A stretch of DNA of 64,000 bases from Thioalkalivibrio sp. ALJ24 (GCF_000377785.1 NZ_KB898724.1:124001-188000); one strand, 5' to 3'. Counted from the first letter of the stretch, positions 17,078 to 31,087 are shown. Program-made: numbers and translations. Notes: a model not told the origin generated them from the letters alone.

Positions 17078-18256
17078 GTGACGCCCAACCTGCGCCTGTC
17101 CAGCTTCTATTTCTTCTATTTCGCCACCATCGGGGCGTTCATGCCCTACTGGGGGCCGTATCTGTCCGAGCTGGGCTTCTCCGGCTCGCAGATCGGCGAG
17201 CTGATGGCGATCGTGCTGGCGACCAAGATCATCGCGCCCAACGTCTGGGGCTGGCTGGCCGATCGCACCGGGACCCACATGCCGCTGGTGCGCTTGGGGG
17301 CGCTGGCCGGGCTGATCGCCTTCACCGGGGTGCTGCTGTACTCCGGCTACTGGTGGCTGGCGGCGGTGATGGCGGTGTTCAGTTTCTTCTGGAACGCGAT
17401 CCTGCCGCAGTTCGAGGCCACCACCCTGCGCACCCTGGGACGCGACAGCCACCGCTACGCCCTGGTCCGGCTGTGGGGGTCGGTGGGCTTCATCGTGGCG
17501 GTGGCCTCGCTGGGCTGGCTGTTCGACTTCATCGCAATCGCCTGGCTGCCGTGGCTGGTGCTGCTGCTGTTCGTGGGCCTGTATGTCAGCACGCTGCAGG
17601 TCCCGGAGCCGCCGCGTGACGAGGTGGCCGAGAACAACGTGCCGTCGATCGGGAGCGTGCTGCGGCGGCCCGAGGTCATCGGGCTGTTCCTGGCCTGTTT
17701 CTTCATGCAGGCGAGTCACGGGCCGTACTATGCGTTCTTCACCCTGTACGTGGAGGAGGCCGGTTTCTCCCGCTCCATGGCCGGGCAGCTGTGGGCCCTG
17801 GGCGTGCTGGCCGAGGTGTTCCTGTTCCTGATCACGCCGCGGCTGATCCTGCGCTTCGGTGCGTGGTTCCTGGTGACGCTCGCGCTGGTGCTGACCACCC
17901 TGCGCTGGTCGCTGCTGGCGGCGGTGCCGGAGTCGCTGCCGATGCTGCTGTTCATCCAGACCCTGCATGCCTTCAGCTACGGGGTGTATCACGCGGCGGC
18001 GATCTCGTTGATCCATTATTTCTTCCCCGGTCGACTGCAGGGGCGCGGGCAGGCGCTTTATTCGTCGCTGGCCTTCGGCGTCGGCGGGGCGCTGGGCAGT
18101 CTGGCCGCCGGCTATCTGTGGGACGGCGTGGGTTCGGTGTCGGTCTACGTACTGGCCGCGGGGCTGGCGGCGGCCGGGGTGTTGGCCTCGCTGTTCGGCC
18201 ACTGGCGCCACCGCCGGGCGGCGACCGGGCCCGCGGCCGGTGGTGCTCGGGACTGA
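17078..18256 (+). CDS. MFS transporter, HcaT-like
   Basis: A 392-residue inner-membrane transporter with about 12 predicted transmembrane helices. The MFS loop 2-3 signature appears as GWLADRTGTH. Residues RYALVRLWGSVGF and the start FYFFYFATIGAFMPYWGPYLSELGFS resemble the HcaT / MFS_1-like family, which includes E. coli 3-phenylpropionate transporter HcaT and is related to LacY-type symporters. The substrate cannot be told from sequence, and no aromatic degradation genes are nearby. Start is a GTG. It lies 120 bases after aroC and 69 before dapB on the same strand. Confidence 0.85.
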   Translation: MTPNLRLSSFYFFYFATIGAFMPYWGPYLSELGFSGSQIGELMAIVLATKIIAPNVWGWLADRTGTHMPLVRLGALAGLIAFTGVLLYSGYWWLAAVMAVFSFFWNAILPQFEATTLRTLGRDSHRYALVRLWGSVGFIVAVASLGWLFDFIAIAWLPWLVLLLFVGLYVSTLQVPEPPRDEVAENNVPSIGSVLRRPEVIGLFLACFFMQASHGPYYAFFTLYVEEAGFSRSMAGQLWALGVLAEVFLFLITPRLILRFGAWFLVTLALVLTTLRWSLLAAVPESLPMLLFIQTLHAFSYGVYHAAAISLIHYFFPGRLQGRGQALYSSLAFGVGGALGSLAAGYLWDGVGSVSVYVLAAGLAAAGVLASLFGHWRHRRAATGPAAGGARD

Positions 18257-18266
18257 CCACTCCGGG

Positions 18267-18295
18267 CTGACGCATCGCCGGGGCTCGCGTAGGCT
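18267..18295 (+). promoter_or_regulatory. Possible sigma-70 promoter of dapB
   Basis: CTGACG (18267-18272), 17 bases, TAGGCT (18290-18295), ending 30 bases before the dapB ATG. Each hexamer matches the consensus at four of six positions, so this is tentative. Confidence 0.35.
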
Positions 18296-18307
18296 TTGGG
18301 CAACTGA

Positions 18308-19120
<813 letters not shown>

Positions 19121-19121
19121 T

Positions 19122-19149
19122 CCCGTCCGCGCGGTCCGCGTTGGACGGG
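19122..19149 (+). terminator. Hairpin after dapB
   Basis: CCCGTCC (19122-19128) pairs with GGACGGG (19143-19149), with a nested CGCG stem in the loop. It starts two bases after the dapB stop and has no T tract; weak terminator or 3' stabiliser. Confidence 0.4.
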
Positions 19150-19171
19150 GGTTCGGGCCCTCGCGTACACT
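19141..19171 (+). promoter_or_regulatory. Possible promoter of carA
   Basis: TTGGAC (19141-19146), 19 bases, TACACT (19166-19171). The -10 is good, but the spacer is long and the -35 overlaps the dapB hairpin. It ends 41 bases before the carA start. No convincing ArgR or PurR box was seen. Confidence 0.35.
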
Positions 19172-19212
19172 GATTCCATCCCTATCGTAGATGCCCTGCC
19201 GGAGGTTCGCCC

Positions 19213-20346
19213 GTGCCCGCGCCCGCCCTGCTCGTCCTTGAAGATGGCACCGTGTTTCATGGTCAGGCGGTGGGGGCCCTTGGCCAGACCGTTGGCGAGG
19301 TGGTGTTCAACACGGCCATGACCGGTTATCAGGAGATCCTGACGGACCCCTCCTATGCCCGGCAGATGGTGACCCTTACCTATCCGCACATCGGCAACAC
19401 CGGCACCAACCCGGAAGACGACGAGTCGTCCCGCGCGCACGCAGCCGGGCTGATCGTACGCGACGTGCCGCCGCTGGTGTCGAACTTCCGCTCGCGCGAA
19501 TCGCTGCCGGATTACCTGCTGCGCCACGGCATCGTGGCCATCGCCGGCATCGACACCCGGCGGCTGACCCGCATCCTGCGCGAGAAGGGGGCACAGAATG
19601 GCTGCATCCAGGCCGGCGAGGCGGACGAGGCCTCGGCCCTGGCCGCGGCGCGCGAATTCCCCGGCATCAAGGGCATGGACCTGGCCCGCGAGGTCACCAC
19701 CGGCAAGCGCTATGAGTGGCTGGAGGGGACCTGGCAGCTGGGCGAACAGCCGCGACGTCTGTCCCCGGAAGCTGCGGAGTACCACGTGGTCGCCTACGAT
19801 TTCGGGATGAAGAAGAACATCCTGCGCATGATGGTCGATCGCGGCTGCCGGGTGACCGTGGTCCCGGCCGAGACCCCGGCCGCCGAGGTGATGGAGCTGG
19901 GTCCCGACGGGGTCTTCCTGTCCAACGGCCCCGGCGATCCCGAACCCTGCGGCTATGCGATCGAGGCGATCCGCGAGTTCTGCGAGCGGCGCATGCCGGT
20001 GTTCGGGATCTGCCTGGGGCACCAGCTGCTGGGGCTCGCCAGCGGCGCCAAGAGCATGAAGATGAAATTCGGCCATCACGGGGCCAACCACCCCATCCGT
20101 CACGAGGCCAGCGGCCGGGTGATGATCTCGTCGCAGAACCATGGCTTCGCGATCGACGAGGACCGGCTCCCGGAGACCCTGACGCCGACCCACCGCTCGC
20201 TGTTCGACGGCACCCTGCAGGGCGTCGCGCGCACCGACTGCCCGGCATTCAGCCTGCAGGGGCATCCGGAGGCGAGCCCCGGTCCGCACGACGTGTCCGC
20301 GGCGTTCGACGATTTCGTCGAGCTGATGCGCAGCGCCCGCGCCTGA
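19213..20346 (+). CDS. carA: Carbamoyl-phosphate synthase small (glutaminase) subunit
   Basis: Hydrolyses glutamine and channels ammonia to CarB for carbamoyl phosphate, precursor of arginine and pyrimidines. The 377-residue product has the N-terminal CPSase small domain ([21 protein letters not shown]) and a class I glutamine amidotransferase domain with nucleophile Cys267 in [10 protein letters not shown] and His351 in GHPEASPGP. Start is GTG with GGAGG at 19201. It is followed by carB after 67 bases, including a GC palindrome. Confidence 0.99.
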   Translation: MPAPALLVLEDGTVFHGQAVGALGQTVGEVVFNTAMTGYQEILTDPSYARQMVTLTYPHIGNTGTNPEDDESSRAHAAGLIVRDVPPLVSNFRSRESLPDYLLRHGIVAIAGIDTRRLTRILREKGAQNGCIQAGEADEASALAAAREFPGIKGMDLAREVTTGKRYEWLEGTWQLGEQPRRLSPEAAEYHVVAYDFGMKKNILRMMVDRGCRVTVVPAETPAAEVMELGPDGVFLSNGPGDPEPCGYAIEAIREFCERRMPVFGICLGHQLLGLASGAKSMKMKFGHHGANHPIRHEASGRVMISSQNHGFAIDEDRLPETLTPTHRSLFDGTLQGVARTDCPAFSLQGHPEASPGPHDVSAAFDDFVELMRSARA

Positions 20347-20413
20347 GAATCCCGCCGGCGCGCCGGCACCCCCGAACCCGAACCATGATCCGACAGCCAG
20401 CGAGAGCGGCCTC

Positions 20414-23646
<3,233 letters not shown>

Positions 23647-23650
<4 letters not shown>

Positions 23651-24126
23651 AGAAGACACCGCTTACCCTCAACGGCGCCGAGAAGATGAAGGAAGAACTG
23701 CGGCGGCTGAAGGCCGAAGACCGGCCGAAGGTGGTCAACGCGATCGCCGAGGCGCGCGAGCACGGCGACCTGAAGGAGAACGCCGAGTATCACGCCGCGC
23801 GCGAGCAGCAGAGCTTCATCGAGGGGCGCATCCGCGAGCTGGAAGGGACCCTGTCCAACGCGGAGATCATCGACGTGACCGCACTGCCGCAGACCGGCAA
23901 GGTGGTGTTCGGCACCACGGTGGTGCTGGAGGCGACCGAGGACGGGCGCGAGGTGACCTACAAGATCGTCGGCGACGACGAGGCCGACATCAAGCAGAAC
24001 ATGATCTCGGTCTCCTCGCCGATCGCGCGCGCGCTGATCGGCAAGGAGGAGGGCGACGTGGTGACCGTGCAGGCGCCGGGCGGCGAGACGGAATACGAGA
24101 TCCTGGAGGTTCGCTACGTCAACTGA
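23647..24126 (+). CDS. greA: Transcription elongation factor GreA
   Basis: GreA enters the RNA polymerase secondary channel and stimulates cleavage of backtracked RNA. The 159-residue product has an N-terminal antiparallel coiled coil (1-75) with the acidic tip [17 protein letters not shown], and a C-terminal FKBP-like domain with [16 protein letters not shown] and the end YEILEVRY. Its ATG lies within ATGA at the carB stop. Its 3' end overlaps that of the convergent yhbY gene by eight bases. Confidence 0.99.
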
Positions 24127-24421
24127 CGGGGTCGAGACTGACCTTCGGTGCTTTCGGGTTGCGGCGGAACAGCGTGGCCACGTGGCCGATGCGCTGGACC
24201 AGCTCCGCGCCGGTGCGCTCGCACAGGTCGTGCACGACCTCGGCGCGGGCGTCGCGGTCGCCGATGCCGACCTTGACCTTGACCAGTTCATGATGGGCCA
24301 GCGCCTGTTCCAGTTCGGCCAGCACCGCGTCGGTCAGGCCGTTGCGGCCGAGGGTCACGACGGGTTTGCGCGGATGGGCCAGGCTGCGCAGGTGGCGGCG
24401 TTGCGCGTCAGTCAGATTCAC
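24119..24421 (-). CDS. yhbY: Ribosome assembly RNA-binding protein YhbY
   Basis: Small CRM-domain RNA-binding protein associated with pre-50S ribosome particles. The frame continues upstream to 24913 across rlmE, but homology begins at a GTG at 24421, (M)[15 protein letters not shown], matching E. coli YhbY. The 100-residue product holds the CRM hallmark [21 protein letters not shown] and HELVKVKVG. The region before the GTG has no Shine-Dalgarno. It is divergent from rlmE and converges on greA, the usual arrangement. Confidence 0.95.
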   Translation of the reverse strand: MNLTDAQRRHLRSLAHPRKPVVTLGRNGLTDAVLAELEQALAHHELVKVKVGIGDRDARAEVVHDLCERTGAELVQRIGHVATLFRRNPKAPKVSLDPVS

Positions 24422-24493
24422 GGAGGTCAGGCTTCGTTTTGAAACGCACGGAGTGTAGCACGCCCTTACCGGCACGAAACCGGGGAGCGGGGG

Positions 24494-25120
24494 ATGCCTA
24501 AGCGCAGTCGCTCCAGCCAGCGCTGGCTGAAAGAACATTTCGATGACCCGTACGTCCAGCGTGCCCAGCAGGAGGGCTATCGCGGCCGCGCGGTGTACAA
24601 GCTCGAGGAGCTGGATCAGCGCGACCGCCTGCTGCGCCCGGGGATGCGGGTGGTGGACCTGGGCGCGGCCCCCGGTGGCTGGACCCAGTACGCGGCGGGC
24701 CGCATCGGCCGCAAGGGGGTGCTGGTGGCATCGGACATCCTGCCGATGGATCCGGTGCCGGGTGCGGAGATCGTGACCGGAGATTTCCGCGAGGACGAGG
24801 TGCTGGAGCGCATCCTCGAGACCCTGGGTGGAGAGGGTGCGGATCTTGTGCTTTCGGACATGGCCCCCAACCTGACCGGTACGGATGCCGTGGATCAGCC
24901 CCGGTCGATCCACCTGTGCGAGCTGGCGCTGGAGCTGGCGCTGCGGGTGCTGAAACCGAACGGGGCGTTCCTGGTCAAGCTGTTCCAGGGGGAGGGCTCG
25001 GATGCCTTTCTTGCCGAGGTGCGACGGTCCTTTGCGCAGGTAAAGGTGCGCAAGCCGAAGGCCTCGCGTCCCCGCTCACGTGAAGTGTATGTATTGGCGC
25101 GGAACCCACGGGATGTGTAA
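24494..25120 (+). CDS. rlmE: 23S rRNA 2'-O-ribose U2552 methyltransferase RlmE (FtsJ)
   Basis: SAM-dependent heat-shock methyltransferase acting on the 50S A-loop. The 208-residue product shows [16 protein letters not shown] (SAM motif) and the K-D-K-E tetrad regions [31 protein letters not shown] and [12 protein letters not shown]. Start at 24494 follows GGGGAGCGGGGG. It lies 58 bases ahead of ftsH, the order known from E. coli, where the pair is under sigma-32. Confidence 0.98.
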   Translation: MPKRSRSSQRWLKEHFDDPYVQRAQQEGYRGRAVYKLEELDQRDRLLRPGMRVVDLGAAPGGWTQYAAGRIGRKGVLVASDILPMDPVPGAEIVTGDFREDEVLERILETLGGEGADLVLSDMAPNLTGTDAVDQPRSIHLCELALELALRVLKPNGAFLVKLFQGEGSDAFLAEVRRSFAQVKVRKPKASRPRSREVYVLARNPRDV

Positions 25121-25178
25121 CGATCCATTAGTTTACGTGGATATGCGTTCGGCCCAGCACAGCTTTTGAGGTGTCGTT

Positions 25179-27131
25179 TTGAATGGCCTGGTAAAGAATC
25201 TGATCATCTGGGCGGTGATTGCCATCGTCCTGATGTCCATCTTCAACAACTTCGCGCCGGATCCCGAAGAACAGGCGACCCGCAGCATCACCTACTCGGA
25301 GTTCATCCAGCAGGTGCAGGGGGGTCGCGTGGACAATGTCACCATCGAGGGTGACAAGATCACCGGGCAGATGGCCGACGGCGAGCGGTTCTCCACCGTC
25401 AACCCGAACGATTCGGGACTGATCGGCGACCTGCTCAACTACAACGTCGAGATCAACGCCGAGGAGGAAGCCGAACGCGGCCTGCTGATGAGCATCCTTA
25501 TCAGCTGGTTCCCGATCCTGCTGCTGATCGCCGTGTGGATCTACTTCATGCGGCAGATGCAGGGTGGCGGTGCCGGCGGCAAGGGTGCGATGTCCTTCGG
25601 CAAGTCCAAGGCCAAACTGATGTCGGAGGACCAGGTGAAGGTGACCTTCGCCGACGTCGCCGGCTGTGACGAGGCCAAGGACGAGGTCGTCGAGCTGGTC
25701 GACTTCCTCAAGGATCCCAGCAAGTTCCAGAAGCTCGGCGGCCAGATCCCGCGCGGTGTTCTGATGGTCGGCTCGCCGGGTACCGGCAAGACGCTGCTGG
25801 CCAAGGCCATCGCGGGCGAGGCCAAGGTGCCGTTCTTCAGCATCTCCGGCTCCGACTTCGTCGAGATGTTCGTGGGCGTGGGGGCCTCGCGCGTGCGCGA
25901 CATGTTCGCCGAGGCCAAGAAGCACGCGCCGTGCATCATCTTCATCGACGAGCTGGACGCCGTCGGGCGTCAGCGCGGCGGTGGCATGGGTGGCGGCGGC
26001 CACGACGAGCGCGAGCAGACCCTCAACCAGCTGCTGGTGGAGATGGACGGCTTCGAGGGCACCGAGGGGGTGATCGTGATCGCCGCGACCAACCGCCCGG
26101 ACGTGCTCGACCAGGCGCTGCTGCGTCCCGGCCGCTTCGACCGTCAGGTGGTGGTGCCGCCGCCGGACGTGCGCGGCCGCGAGCAGATCCTCAACGTGCA
26201 CATGAAGAAGACGCCGATCGCCGACGACGTGAACCCGCACCTGATCGCGCGCGGCACGCCGGGCTTCTCCGGCGCGGATCTGGCCAACCTGGTCAACGAG
26301 GCGGCGCTGTTCGCCGCTCGTGCCGGCAAGCGCCTGGTGGACATGAGCGACTTCGAGCGCGCCAAGGACAAGATCATGATGGGCGCCGAACGCCGCTCCA
26401 TGGTGATGTCCGAGGACGAGAAGAAGCTGACCGCCTATCACGAGGCCGGGCACGCGATCGTGGGCCTGACCGTCCCCGAGCATGATCCGGTGTACAAGGT
26501 CAGCATCATCCCGCGCGGCCGGGCGCTGGGCGTGACCATGTTCCTGCCGGAGGAGGACCGTTACAGCCATTCGCGGACCAAGCTGGAGAGCCAGATCGCC
26601 AGCCTGTTCGGCGGGCGCCTGGCCGAAGAGATCATCTTCGGCGAGAAATCGGTCACCACGGGGGCATCCAACGACATCGAGAAGGCCTCGCAGATCGCCC
26701 GCAACATGGTGACCAAGTGGGGGCTGTCGGAGAAGCTGGGGCCGCTGGACTACGGCGAGGACGAGCAGCAGTCGTTCCTCGGGCCGCAGATGGGCAAGCC
26801 CAAGCAGATGTCCGACGAGACCGCTAATGCGATCGACGAGGAAGTGCGCAAGATCATCGACACGCATTACAACCATGCGCGTCAGATCCTGCTCGACAAC
26901 CTCGACAAGCTGCACGCGATGGCTACTGCGCTGATGAAATACGAGACCATCGACGACAAGCAGATCGAGGACATCATGGCCGGTCGCGAGCCGCGCGAAC
27001 CCGCCGACTGGAATGACGACACGTCCTCCGGCGGCGGTGACGGCACGGTGACCGGCGAGGGCGAGGAAGGCAGTGACGATTCGCGCGACGACGATCGTGG
27101 CGTGGTGAGCGGGCCGGCCCCGCAGTCCTGA
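25179..27131 (+). CDS. ftsH: ATP-dependent zinc metalloprotease FtsH
   Basis: Inner-membrane AAA+ protease that degrades misfolded membrane proteins and regulators such as LpxC and sigma-32. The 650-residue product starts at TTG with GAGG at 25168, giving (M)[10 protein letters not shown]. It has TM1 (about 8-24), a periplasmic loop, TM2 (about 105-125), the AAA Walker A GSPGTGKT (P to S against the usual GPPGTGKT, still consensus), Walker [11 protein letters not shown], the SRH region [19 protein letters not shown], and the zinc site HEAGH. The acidic, low-complexity tail is normal. A strong terminator follows. Confidence 0.99.
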   Translation: MNGLVKNLIIWAVIAIVLMSIFNNFAPDPEEQATRSITYSEFIQQVQGGRVDNVTIEGDKITGQMADGERFSTVNPNDSGLIGDLLNYNVEINAEEEAERGLLMSILISWFPILLLIAVWIYFMRQMQGGGAGGKGAMSFGKSKAKLMSEDQVKVTFADVAGCDEAKDEVVELVDFLKDPSKFQKLGGQIPRGVLMVGSPGTGKTLLAKAIAGEAKVPFFSISGSDFVEMFVGVGASRVRDMFAEAKKHAPCIIFIDELDAVGRQRGGGMGGGGHDEREQTLNQLLVEMDGFEGTEGVIVIAATNRPDVLDQALLRPGRFDRQVVVPPPDVRGREQILNVHMKKTPIADDVNPHLIARGTPGFSGADLANLVNEAALFAARAGKRLVDMSDFERAKDKIMMGAERRSMVMSEDEKKLTAYHEAGHAIVGLTVPEHDPVYKVSIIPRGRALGVTMFLPEEDRYSHSRTKLESQIASLFGGRLAEEIIFGEKSVTTGASNDIEKASQIARNMVTKWGLSEKLGPLDYGEDEQQSFLGPQMGKPKQMSDETANAIDEEVRKIIDTHYNHARQILLDNLDKLHAMATALMKYETIDDKQIEDIMAGREPREPADWNDDTSSGGGDGTVTGEGEEGSDDSRDDDRGVVSGPAPQS

Positions 27132-27154
27132 TCCCCCGTCCTCGTTGATGACGT

Positions 27155-27187
27155 GGCCGCCGTGGCCCTGTCGCGGCGGCCTTTTTT
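27155..27187 (+). terminator. Rho-independent terminator of ftsH
   Basis: An eight-base stem GGCCGCCG / CGGCGGCC (27155-27162 with 27174-27181) followed directly by six T residues (27182-27187), 24 bases after the ftsH stop. It should separate rlmE-ftsH from folP-glmM, although folP starts only 43 bases later. Confidence 0.88.
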
Positions 27188-27229
27188 GTGCGTGACCCGA
27201 CACCTTTTCAGCCGAACCCGGGACGACGG

Positions 27230-28111
27230 ATGACCCCTGCAACGGCCAGCCCCCTTCTGTACGGACCGAATGGTCCGCTGCCCCTCGATCGCCCGCGGGT
27301 GATGGGGATCCTCAACGTGACCCCGGATTCGTTCTCCGACGGCGGCGAGCATGCGCGGCTGGATCGTGCCGTCGCGCGCGCCCGTCAGATGCAGGCCGAA
27401 GGGGCCGATCTGATCGACGTGGGGGGCGAATCCACCAGGCCGGGTGCCGAACCGGTGTCGCTCGCGGAGGAACGCCGCCGGGTGCTGCCGGTACTGGAGG
27501 CGCTGGCCGCGGAGGTCGCCCTGCCGGTATCGCTGGACACCATGAAGCCGGAGATCATGCGCGAGGCGGTGCAGGCCGGCGCGGCGATGCTCAACGACGT
27601 CAACGCGTTTCGTCGACCCGGGGCCGAGGCGGCCGCAGTGGCGGCCGCGCGGGATCACGGCGTCGCGCTGTGCGTGATGCACATGCAGGGCGAGCCGCAG
27701 TCCATGCAGCAGGCGCCGCATTACGACGACGTGGCCGCCGAGGTCCGTGCCTTCCTCGAGCAGCGCTGTGCCGCACTGCAGGCCACGGGGGTGCCGGCCG
27801 ACCGCCTGGTGGTGGATCCGGGGTTCGGCTTCGGCAAGACCCTGGAGCACAACCGGACGCTGTTCCACGGGCTGGCGACCCTTGCCCGGGACGGGCGGTC
27901 GGTGCTGGTCGGGGTTTCGCGCAAGTCGATGATCGGTGCCCTGCTCGGCCAGCGCCCGGTGGAGGGGCGGGTGACCGGCAGCGTGGCCGCGGCGCTGCTG
28001 GCGGCGCAGCAGGGTGCGCGTATCCTGCGGGTGCACGACGTGGCGGCCACCGCCGATGCGCTCGCGATATACTCGGCACTGGATCCCCGCGCGGGGGGCA
28101 AGGGAGCATAG
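27230..28111 (+). CDS. folP: Dihydropteroate synthase
   Basis: Folate pathway enzyme that condenses p-aminobenzoate with dihydropterin pyrophosphate; target of sulfonamides. The 293-residue TIM barrel has both family signatures: [15 protein letters not shown] near the start and [20 protein letters not shown], plus [13 protein letters not shown]. The ATG at 27230 fits the homology; the upstream in-frame GTG at 27188 falls on the ftsH terminator. It is ten bases ahead of glmM, a conserved pair. Confidence 0.98.
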   Translation: MTPATASPLLYGPNGPLPLDRPRVMGILNVTPDSFSDGGEHARLDRAVARARQMQAEGADLIDVGGESTRPGAEPVSLAEERRRVLPVLEALAAEVALPVSLDTMKPEIMREAVQAGAAMLNDVNAFRRPGAEAAAVAAARDHGVALCVMHMQGEPQSMQQAPHYDDVAAEVRAFLEQRCAALQATGVPADRLVVDPGFGFGKTLEHNRTLFHGLATLARDGRSVLVGVSRKSMIGALLGQRPVEGRVTGSVAAALLAAQQGARILRVHDVAATADALAIYSALDPRAGGKGA

Positions 28112-28121
28112 GGAGGAACGC

Positions 28122-29462
28122 ATGGGGCGCTATTTCGGGACCGACGGTATCCGCGGGCGCACCGGCCAGTGGCCGATGACGCCGGAATTCGCGCTGCGCC
28201 TGGGGTATGCGGTGGGCGAGATCCTGGGCGAGAACGGCCAGACCCAGGGGCCGGTGCTGGTGGGCAAGGACACCCGGGTGTCGGGCTACATGTTCGAGTC
28301 GGCGCTGGAGGCGGGGCTGTCCGCCGCGGGGCTGGACGTGGCGCTGCTGGGCCCGATGCCCACCCCCGCGGTGGCCTATCTGACGCGCACCTTCCGGGCG
28401 ACCGCCGGGGTGGTCATCAGCGCCTCGCACAACCCGTTCGACGACAACGGTTTCAAGTTCTTTACGCCCGAGGGCGACAAGCTCCCGGATGCGGTGGAGG
28501 AGGCGATCGAGGCACGTCTGGACCAGCCGGCCCAGGCGATCGACGGTCGCCGGCTGGGCAAGGCCGTGCGCATCTCCGATGCGGCCGGTCGCTATGTCGA
28601 GTTCTGCAAGAGCGCGATTCCGGCGCGTTCCGAGCTGCGCGGCCTTCGCATCGTCCTCGACTGCGCCCATGGCGCCACCTACAACGTTGCGCCCCACGTG
28701 TTCGAAGAGCTGGGGGCCGAGGTCGATCTGATCGGGTCGGCGCCCGACGGCTACAACATCAACGAGGGCACGGGTGCCCTGCATCCGGACGTGGTGGCGG
28801 AGCGGGTCGTGGCGACCGGCGCCGATCTCGGCATCGCGCTGGACGGCGACGGCGACCGGGTGATTCTGGTCGATGCCGACGGCCAGGTCGTCGACGGCGA
28901 CCGGATCCTGGGCATCCTCGCTCTGGAGCGCCAGCGTCAGGGCAGGCTGGGCGGGGGTGTGGTCGGGACGCAGATGACCAACCTCGGACTCGAGCAGGCG
29001 CTGTCGCGAGCCGGGATCGCGTTCGTTCGCGCCCGCGTCGGGGACCGCTACGTCCTGGAAGAGCTGCGCCGTCACGGCTGGATGCTGGGGGGCGAGGGCT
29101 CCGGGCACATCGTCTGCCTCGATCACACCACCACCGGTGATGGCACCGTGGCCGGCCTGCTCGTGGCCCACCTGATGCACCGCACGGGTCGTTCGCTGGC
29201 GGATCTGGCCGCCGCGATCCCGCAGCTGCCGCAGGTGCTGGTCAACGTACGTCTGGAAAGCGGAGTGCAGGAGCGCCTGGAGGCGGCACCCGTGCGCGCG
29301 GCGGTCGCCGAAGTCGAGTCCGGTCTGGGGGATCGCGGACGGGTGCTGCTGCGCCCCTCCGGTACTGAACCGTTGATTCGCGTGATGGTCGAGGCGGAGG
29401 ACGCCGGCGAGACCCGGGCCGCCGCCGAGCGCATCGCCGAGGCGATCCGCGCCGTCGCCTGA
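28122..29462 (+). CDS. glmM: Phosphoglucosamine mutase
   Basis: Interconverts glucosamine-6-phosphate and glucosamine-1-phosphate on the way to UDP-GlcNAc for peptidoglycan and LPS. The 446-residue product begins [12 protein letters not shown] and carries the phosphoserine loop [12 protein letters not shown] with catalytic S102, the same number as in E. coli, the metal loop ALDGDGDRV, the sugar loop GEGSGH and the phosphate-binding [23 protein letters not shown] precedes the ATG. Confidence 0.99.
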   Translation: MGRYFGTDGIRGRTGQWPMTPEFALRLGYAVGEILGENGQTQGPVLVGKDTRVSGYMFESALEAGLSAAGLDVALLGPMPTPAVAYLTRTFRATAGVVISASHNPFDDNGFKFFTPEGDKLPDAVEEAIEARLDQPAQAIDGRRLGKAVRISDAAGRYVEFCKSAIPARSELRGLRIVLDCAHGATYNVAPHVFEELGAEVDLIGSAPDGYNINEGTGALHPDVVAERVVATGADLGIALDGDGDRVILVDADGQVVDGDRILGILALERQRQGRLGGGVVGTQMTNLGLEQALSRAGIAFVRARVGDRYVLEELRRHGWMLGGEGSGHIVCLDHTTTGDGTVAGLLVAHLMHRTGRSLADLAAAIPQLPQVLVNVRLESGVQERLEAAPVRAAVAEVESGLGDRGRVLLRPSGTEPLIRVMVEAEDAGETRAAAERIAEAIRAVA

Positions 29463-29492
29463 CCCTGGCGGCCCGGGGTGCCCCCCGGCCGG

Positions 29493-29521
29493 TTGATTTG
29501 ACCCGGGCGCGCCGGTAACAT
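29493..29521 (+). promoter_or_regulatory. Sigma-70 promoter of tpiA-secG
   Basis: TTGATT (29493-29498), exactly 17 bases, TAACAT (29516-29521), placed 48 bases ahead of the tpiA ATG. A CCGGGG/CCCCGG hairpin just before it (about 29473-29488) could end glmM transcripts. Confidence 0.55.
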
Positions 29522-29569
29522 CCCGCCGCTCAATCATGGAACCCTGGCCACCGCAGGAGGAACCACCGC

Positions 29570-30334
29570 ATGCGCAAGCCGCTGGTCGCCGGAAACTGGA
29601 AAATGAACGGCTCGCGGGACGCCAATCGCGAGCTGCTGTCCGCGCTCCAGGCGGAGCTGGCCGGCGTCGATTCGGTCGATCTGGCCGTTTGCCCGCCCGC
29701 GGTATATCTGGCGGAGGTGGTCGATACTCTCTCGGCGAGCCCCATCGCCGTGGGCGGCCAGGACTGCTCCGATCAGGCCTCCGGCGCCTACACCGGCGAG
29801 GTGGCCGCGCCGATGCTGCGCGAGATCGGCTGCCGCTACGTGATCGTCGGGCACTCCGAACGGCGCGAGCGCCAGAACGAGGACAGCGTCTGGGTGGCGG
29901 CCAAATACCAGGCGGCGCAGGCCGCCGGCCTGGTCCCGATCCTGTGCGTGGGCGAGCAGAAGGAAGAGCGCGAGGCTGGCCGCACCGAGGCGGTGGTGAG
30001 CGAGCAGCTGGATGCCGTGCTGGATGCGGCCGGGGTCGAGTCGTTCGACCATGCGGTGATCGCCTACGAGCCGGTCTGGGCAATCGGCACCGGCCTGACC
30101 GCCACGCCGGAACAGGCGGCCGAGGTGCATGCCTTCATCCGCAATCGCGTGGCGGCCCGCGACCCGCGCGTCGCCGCCGACCTGCGGATCCTGTACGGCG
30201 GCTCGATGAAGGCCGACAACGCGGCCGGCCTGCTGGCGCACGATGACATCGACGGCGGGCTGGTGGGTGGTGCCTCGCTGGATGCCGCGAACTTTGCCGG
30301 GATCGCGCGGGCCGCGGCCGGGGCGGGCGAATGA
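29570..30334 (+). CDS. tpiA: Triosephosphate isomerase
   Basis: Glycolytic enzyme interconverting dihydroxyacetone phosphate and glyceraldehyde-3-phosphate. The 254-residue TIM barrel begins MRKPLVAGNWKMNGS (substrate Lys in NWKMN), and has the electrophilic His in IVGHSERR, the catalytic Glu and loop 6 in AYEPVWAIGTGLTATP, and the C-terminal phosphate grip ILYGGSMKADN and GGASLDAANF. A strong AGGAGG precedes the ATG. It overlaps secG by four bases. Confidence 0.99.
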   Translation: MRKPLVAGNWKMNGSRDANRELLSALQAELAGVDSVDLAVCPPAVYLAEVVDTLSASPIAVGGQDCSDQASGAYTGEVAAPMLREIGCRYVIVGHSERRERQNEDSVWVAAKYQAAQAAGLVPILCVGEQKEEREAGRTEAVVSEQLDAVLDAAGVESFDHAVIAYEPVWAIGTGLTATPEQAAEVHAFIRNRVAARDPRVAADLRILYGGSMKADNAAGLLAHDDIDGGLVGGASLDAANFAGIARAAAGAGE

Positions 30335-30717
30335 TTTACGGGATTCTCCTCGTCGTCCAGGTGGTGGTGTCCATCGCCATCATCGCGCTGGTGCTGATGC
30401 AGCACGGCAAGGGCGCGGACGCGGGCGCCGCCTTCGGCAGCGGGGCGTCGGCCACGGTGTTCGGCGCCCAGGGTTCGGCCAATTTTCTCAGCCGTGCCAC
30501 CGCGTTCCTGGCCACGGTGTTCTTCGTCAACGGCTTGGCGCTGGCCTATATCGCGGCCTCCGAGCCGGAAGCGCGCAGCCTGATGGATCAACCGACCCCG
30601 GAGGAGGCGGTCGAGGAGGACATCCCGCTGAGCGACGTACCGGGCATGGATCCGGAAGAGGCGCCGGCCGACGAACCGGCCGACACGCCCGGAAGGCCGC
30701 AGGACGTGCCACAATAA
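30331..30717 (+). CDS. secG: Preprotein translocase subunit SecG
   Basis: Small inner-membrane component of the SecYEG channel. The 128-residue product has two transmembrane helices (about 2-22 and 52-72) joined by the conserved cytoplasmic loop VLMQHGKGADAGAAFGSGASATVFG. The tail is acidic and proline-rich, as in other gammaproteobacteria, and poorly conserved. ATGA overlap with tpiA implies coupling. It is followed after 19 bases by tRNA-Leu, a very conserved neighbour. Confidence 0.98.
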   Translation: MIYGILLVVQVVVSIAIIALVLMQHGKGADAGAAFGSGASATVFGAQGSANFLSRATAFLATVFFVNGLALAYIAASEPEARSLMDQPTPEEAVEEDIPLSDVPGMDPEEAPADEPADTPGRPQDVPQ

Positions 30718-30736
30718 GTCCACGATTCGGAAACAG

Positions 30737-30821
30737 GCAGATGTGGTGGAATTGGTAGACACGCTATCTTGAGGGGGTAGTGGCGCAAGCCGTGTGGGTT
30801 CGAGTCCCACCATCTGCACCA
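30737..30821 (+). tRNA. tRNA-Leu (GAG anticodon)
   Basis: 85 bases including encoded CCA. The acceptor stem GCAGATG pairs with CATCTGC; the anticodon stem CTATC/GGTAG encloses the loop TTGAGGG with anticodon GAG at 30771-30773; a class II variable arm and a T arm with GGTTCGAGTC follow. It reads CUC/CUU leucine codons and is the equivalent of E. coli leuU, also just after secG. No separate promoter was found; it may be read from tpiA-secG. Confidence 0.97.
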
Positions 30822-30830
30822 TTTTTCAGG

Positions 30831-30866
30831 AAAGGTTCCGTCCGGCATTCCGGGCGGAACCTTTTT
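30831..30866 (+). terminator. Strong terminator after tRNA-Leu
   Basis: A 15-base stem (30831-30845 with 30850-30864, one G-U pair) around a four-base loop CATT, followed by a T-rich run. It ends the tpiA-secG-tRNA-Leu unit and separates it from the nuo operon. Confidence 0.92.
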
Positions 30867-30910
30867 ATTTTAAATCCTTTATAATCAGTAAGTTGGCGAC
30901 AACAGGAAGC

Positions 30911-30940
30911 TTGACACCGTTTTCCGCCTTCACCTAGACT
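30911..30940 (+). promoter_or_regulatory. Sigma-70 promoter of the nuo operon
   Basis: TTGACA (30911-30916), an 18-base spacer and TAGACT (30935-30940). The -35 is the exact consensus. Transcription would start near 30947, leaving a leader of about 140 bases before nuoA, in which I see no conserved element. Confidence 0.75.
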
Positions 30941-31087
30941 GCCTCACCGGTGAACGCACCGGCCCGATCGCCGGAGGGCCCGTGGCCCCGGCGCATTCAC
31001 CCAGCAACGCTGAACCGCCCATGGTCCGGCCTCCTGTGCGGCCGACCCGTGGACCTGCCCGCCCGAGGCGGCGTACGGGAGAGAGAC

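Noticed and set aside
24422-24913. N-terminal extension of yhbY
   Set aside because: It is antisense to rlmE and crosses the divergent promoter region; homology to YhbY starts at 24421.
25777-25803. Mutated Walker A in FtsH (GSPGTGKT)
   Set aside because: The P to S change still meets the GxxxxGK(T/S) rule, and the other ATPase and zinc motifs are intact, so loss of function is not indicated.
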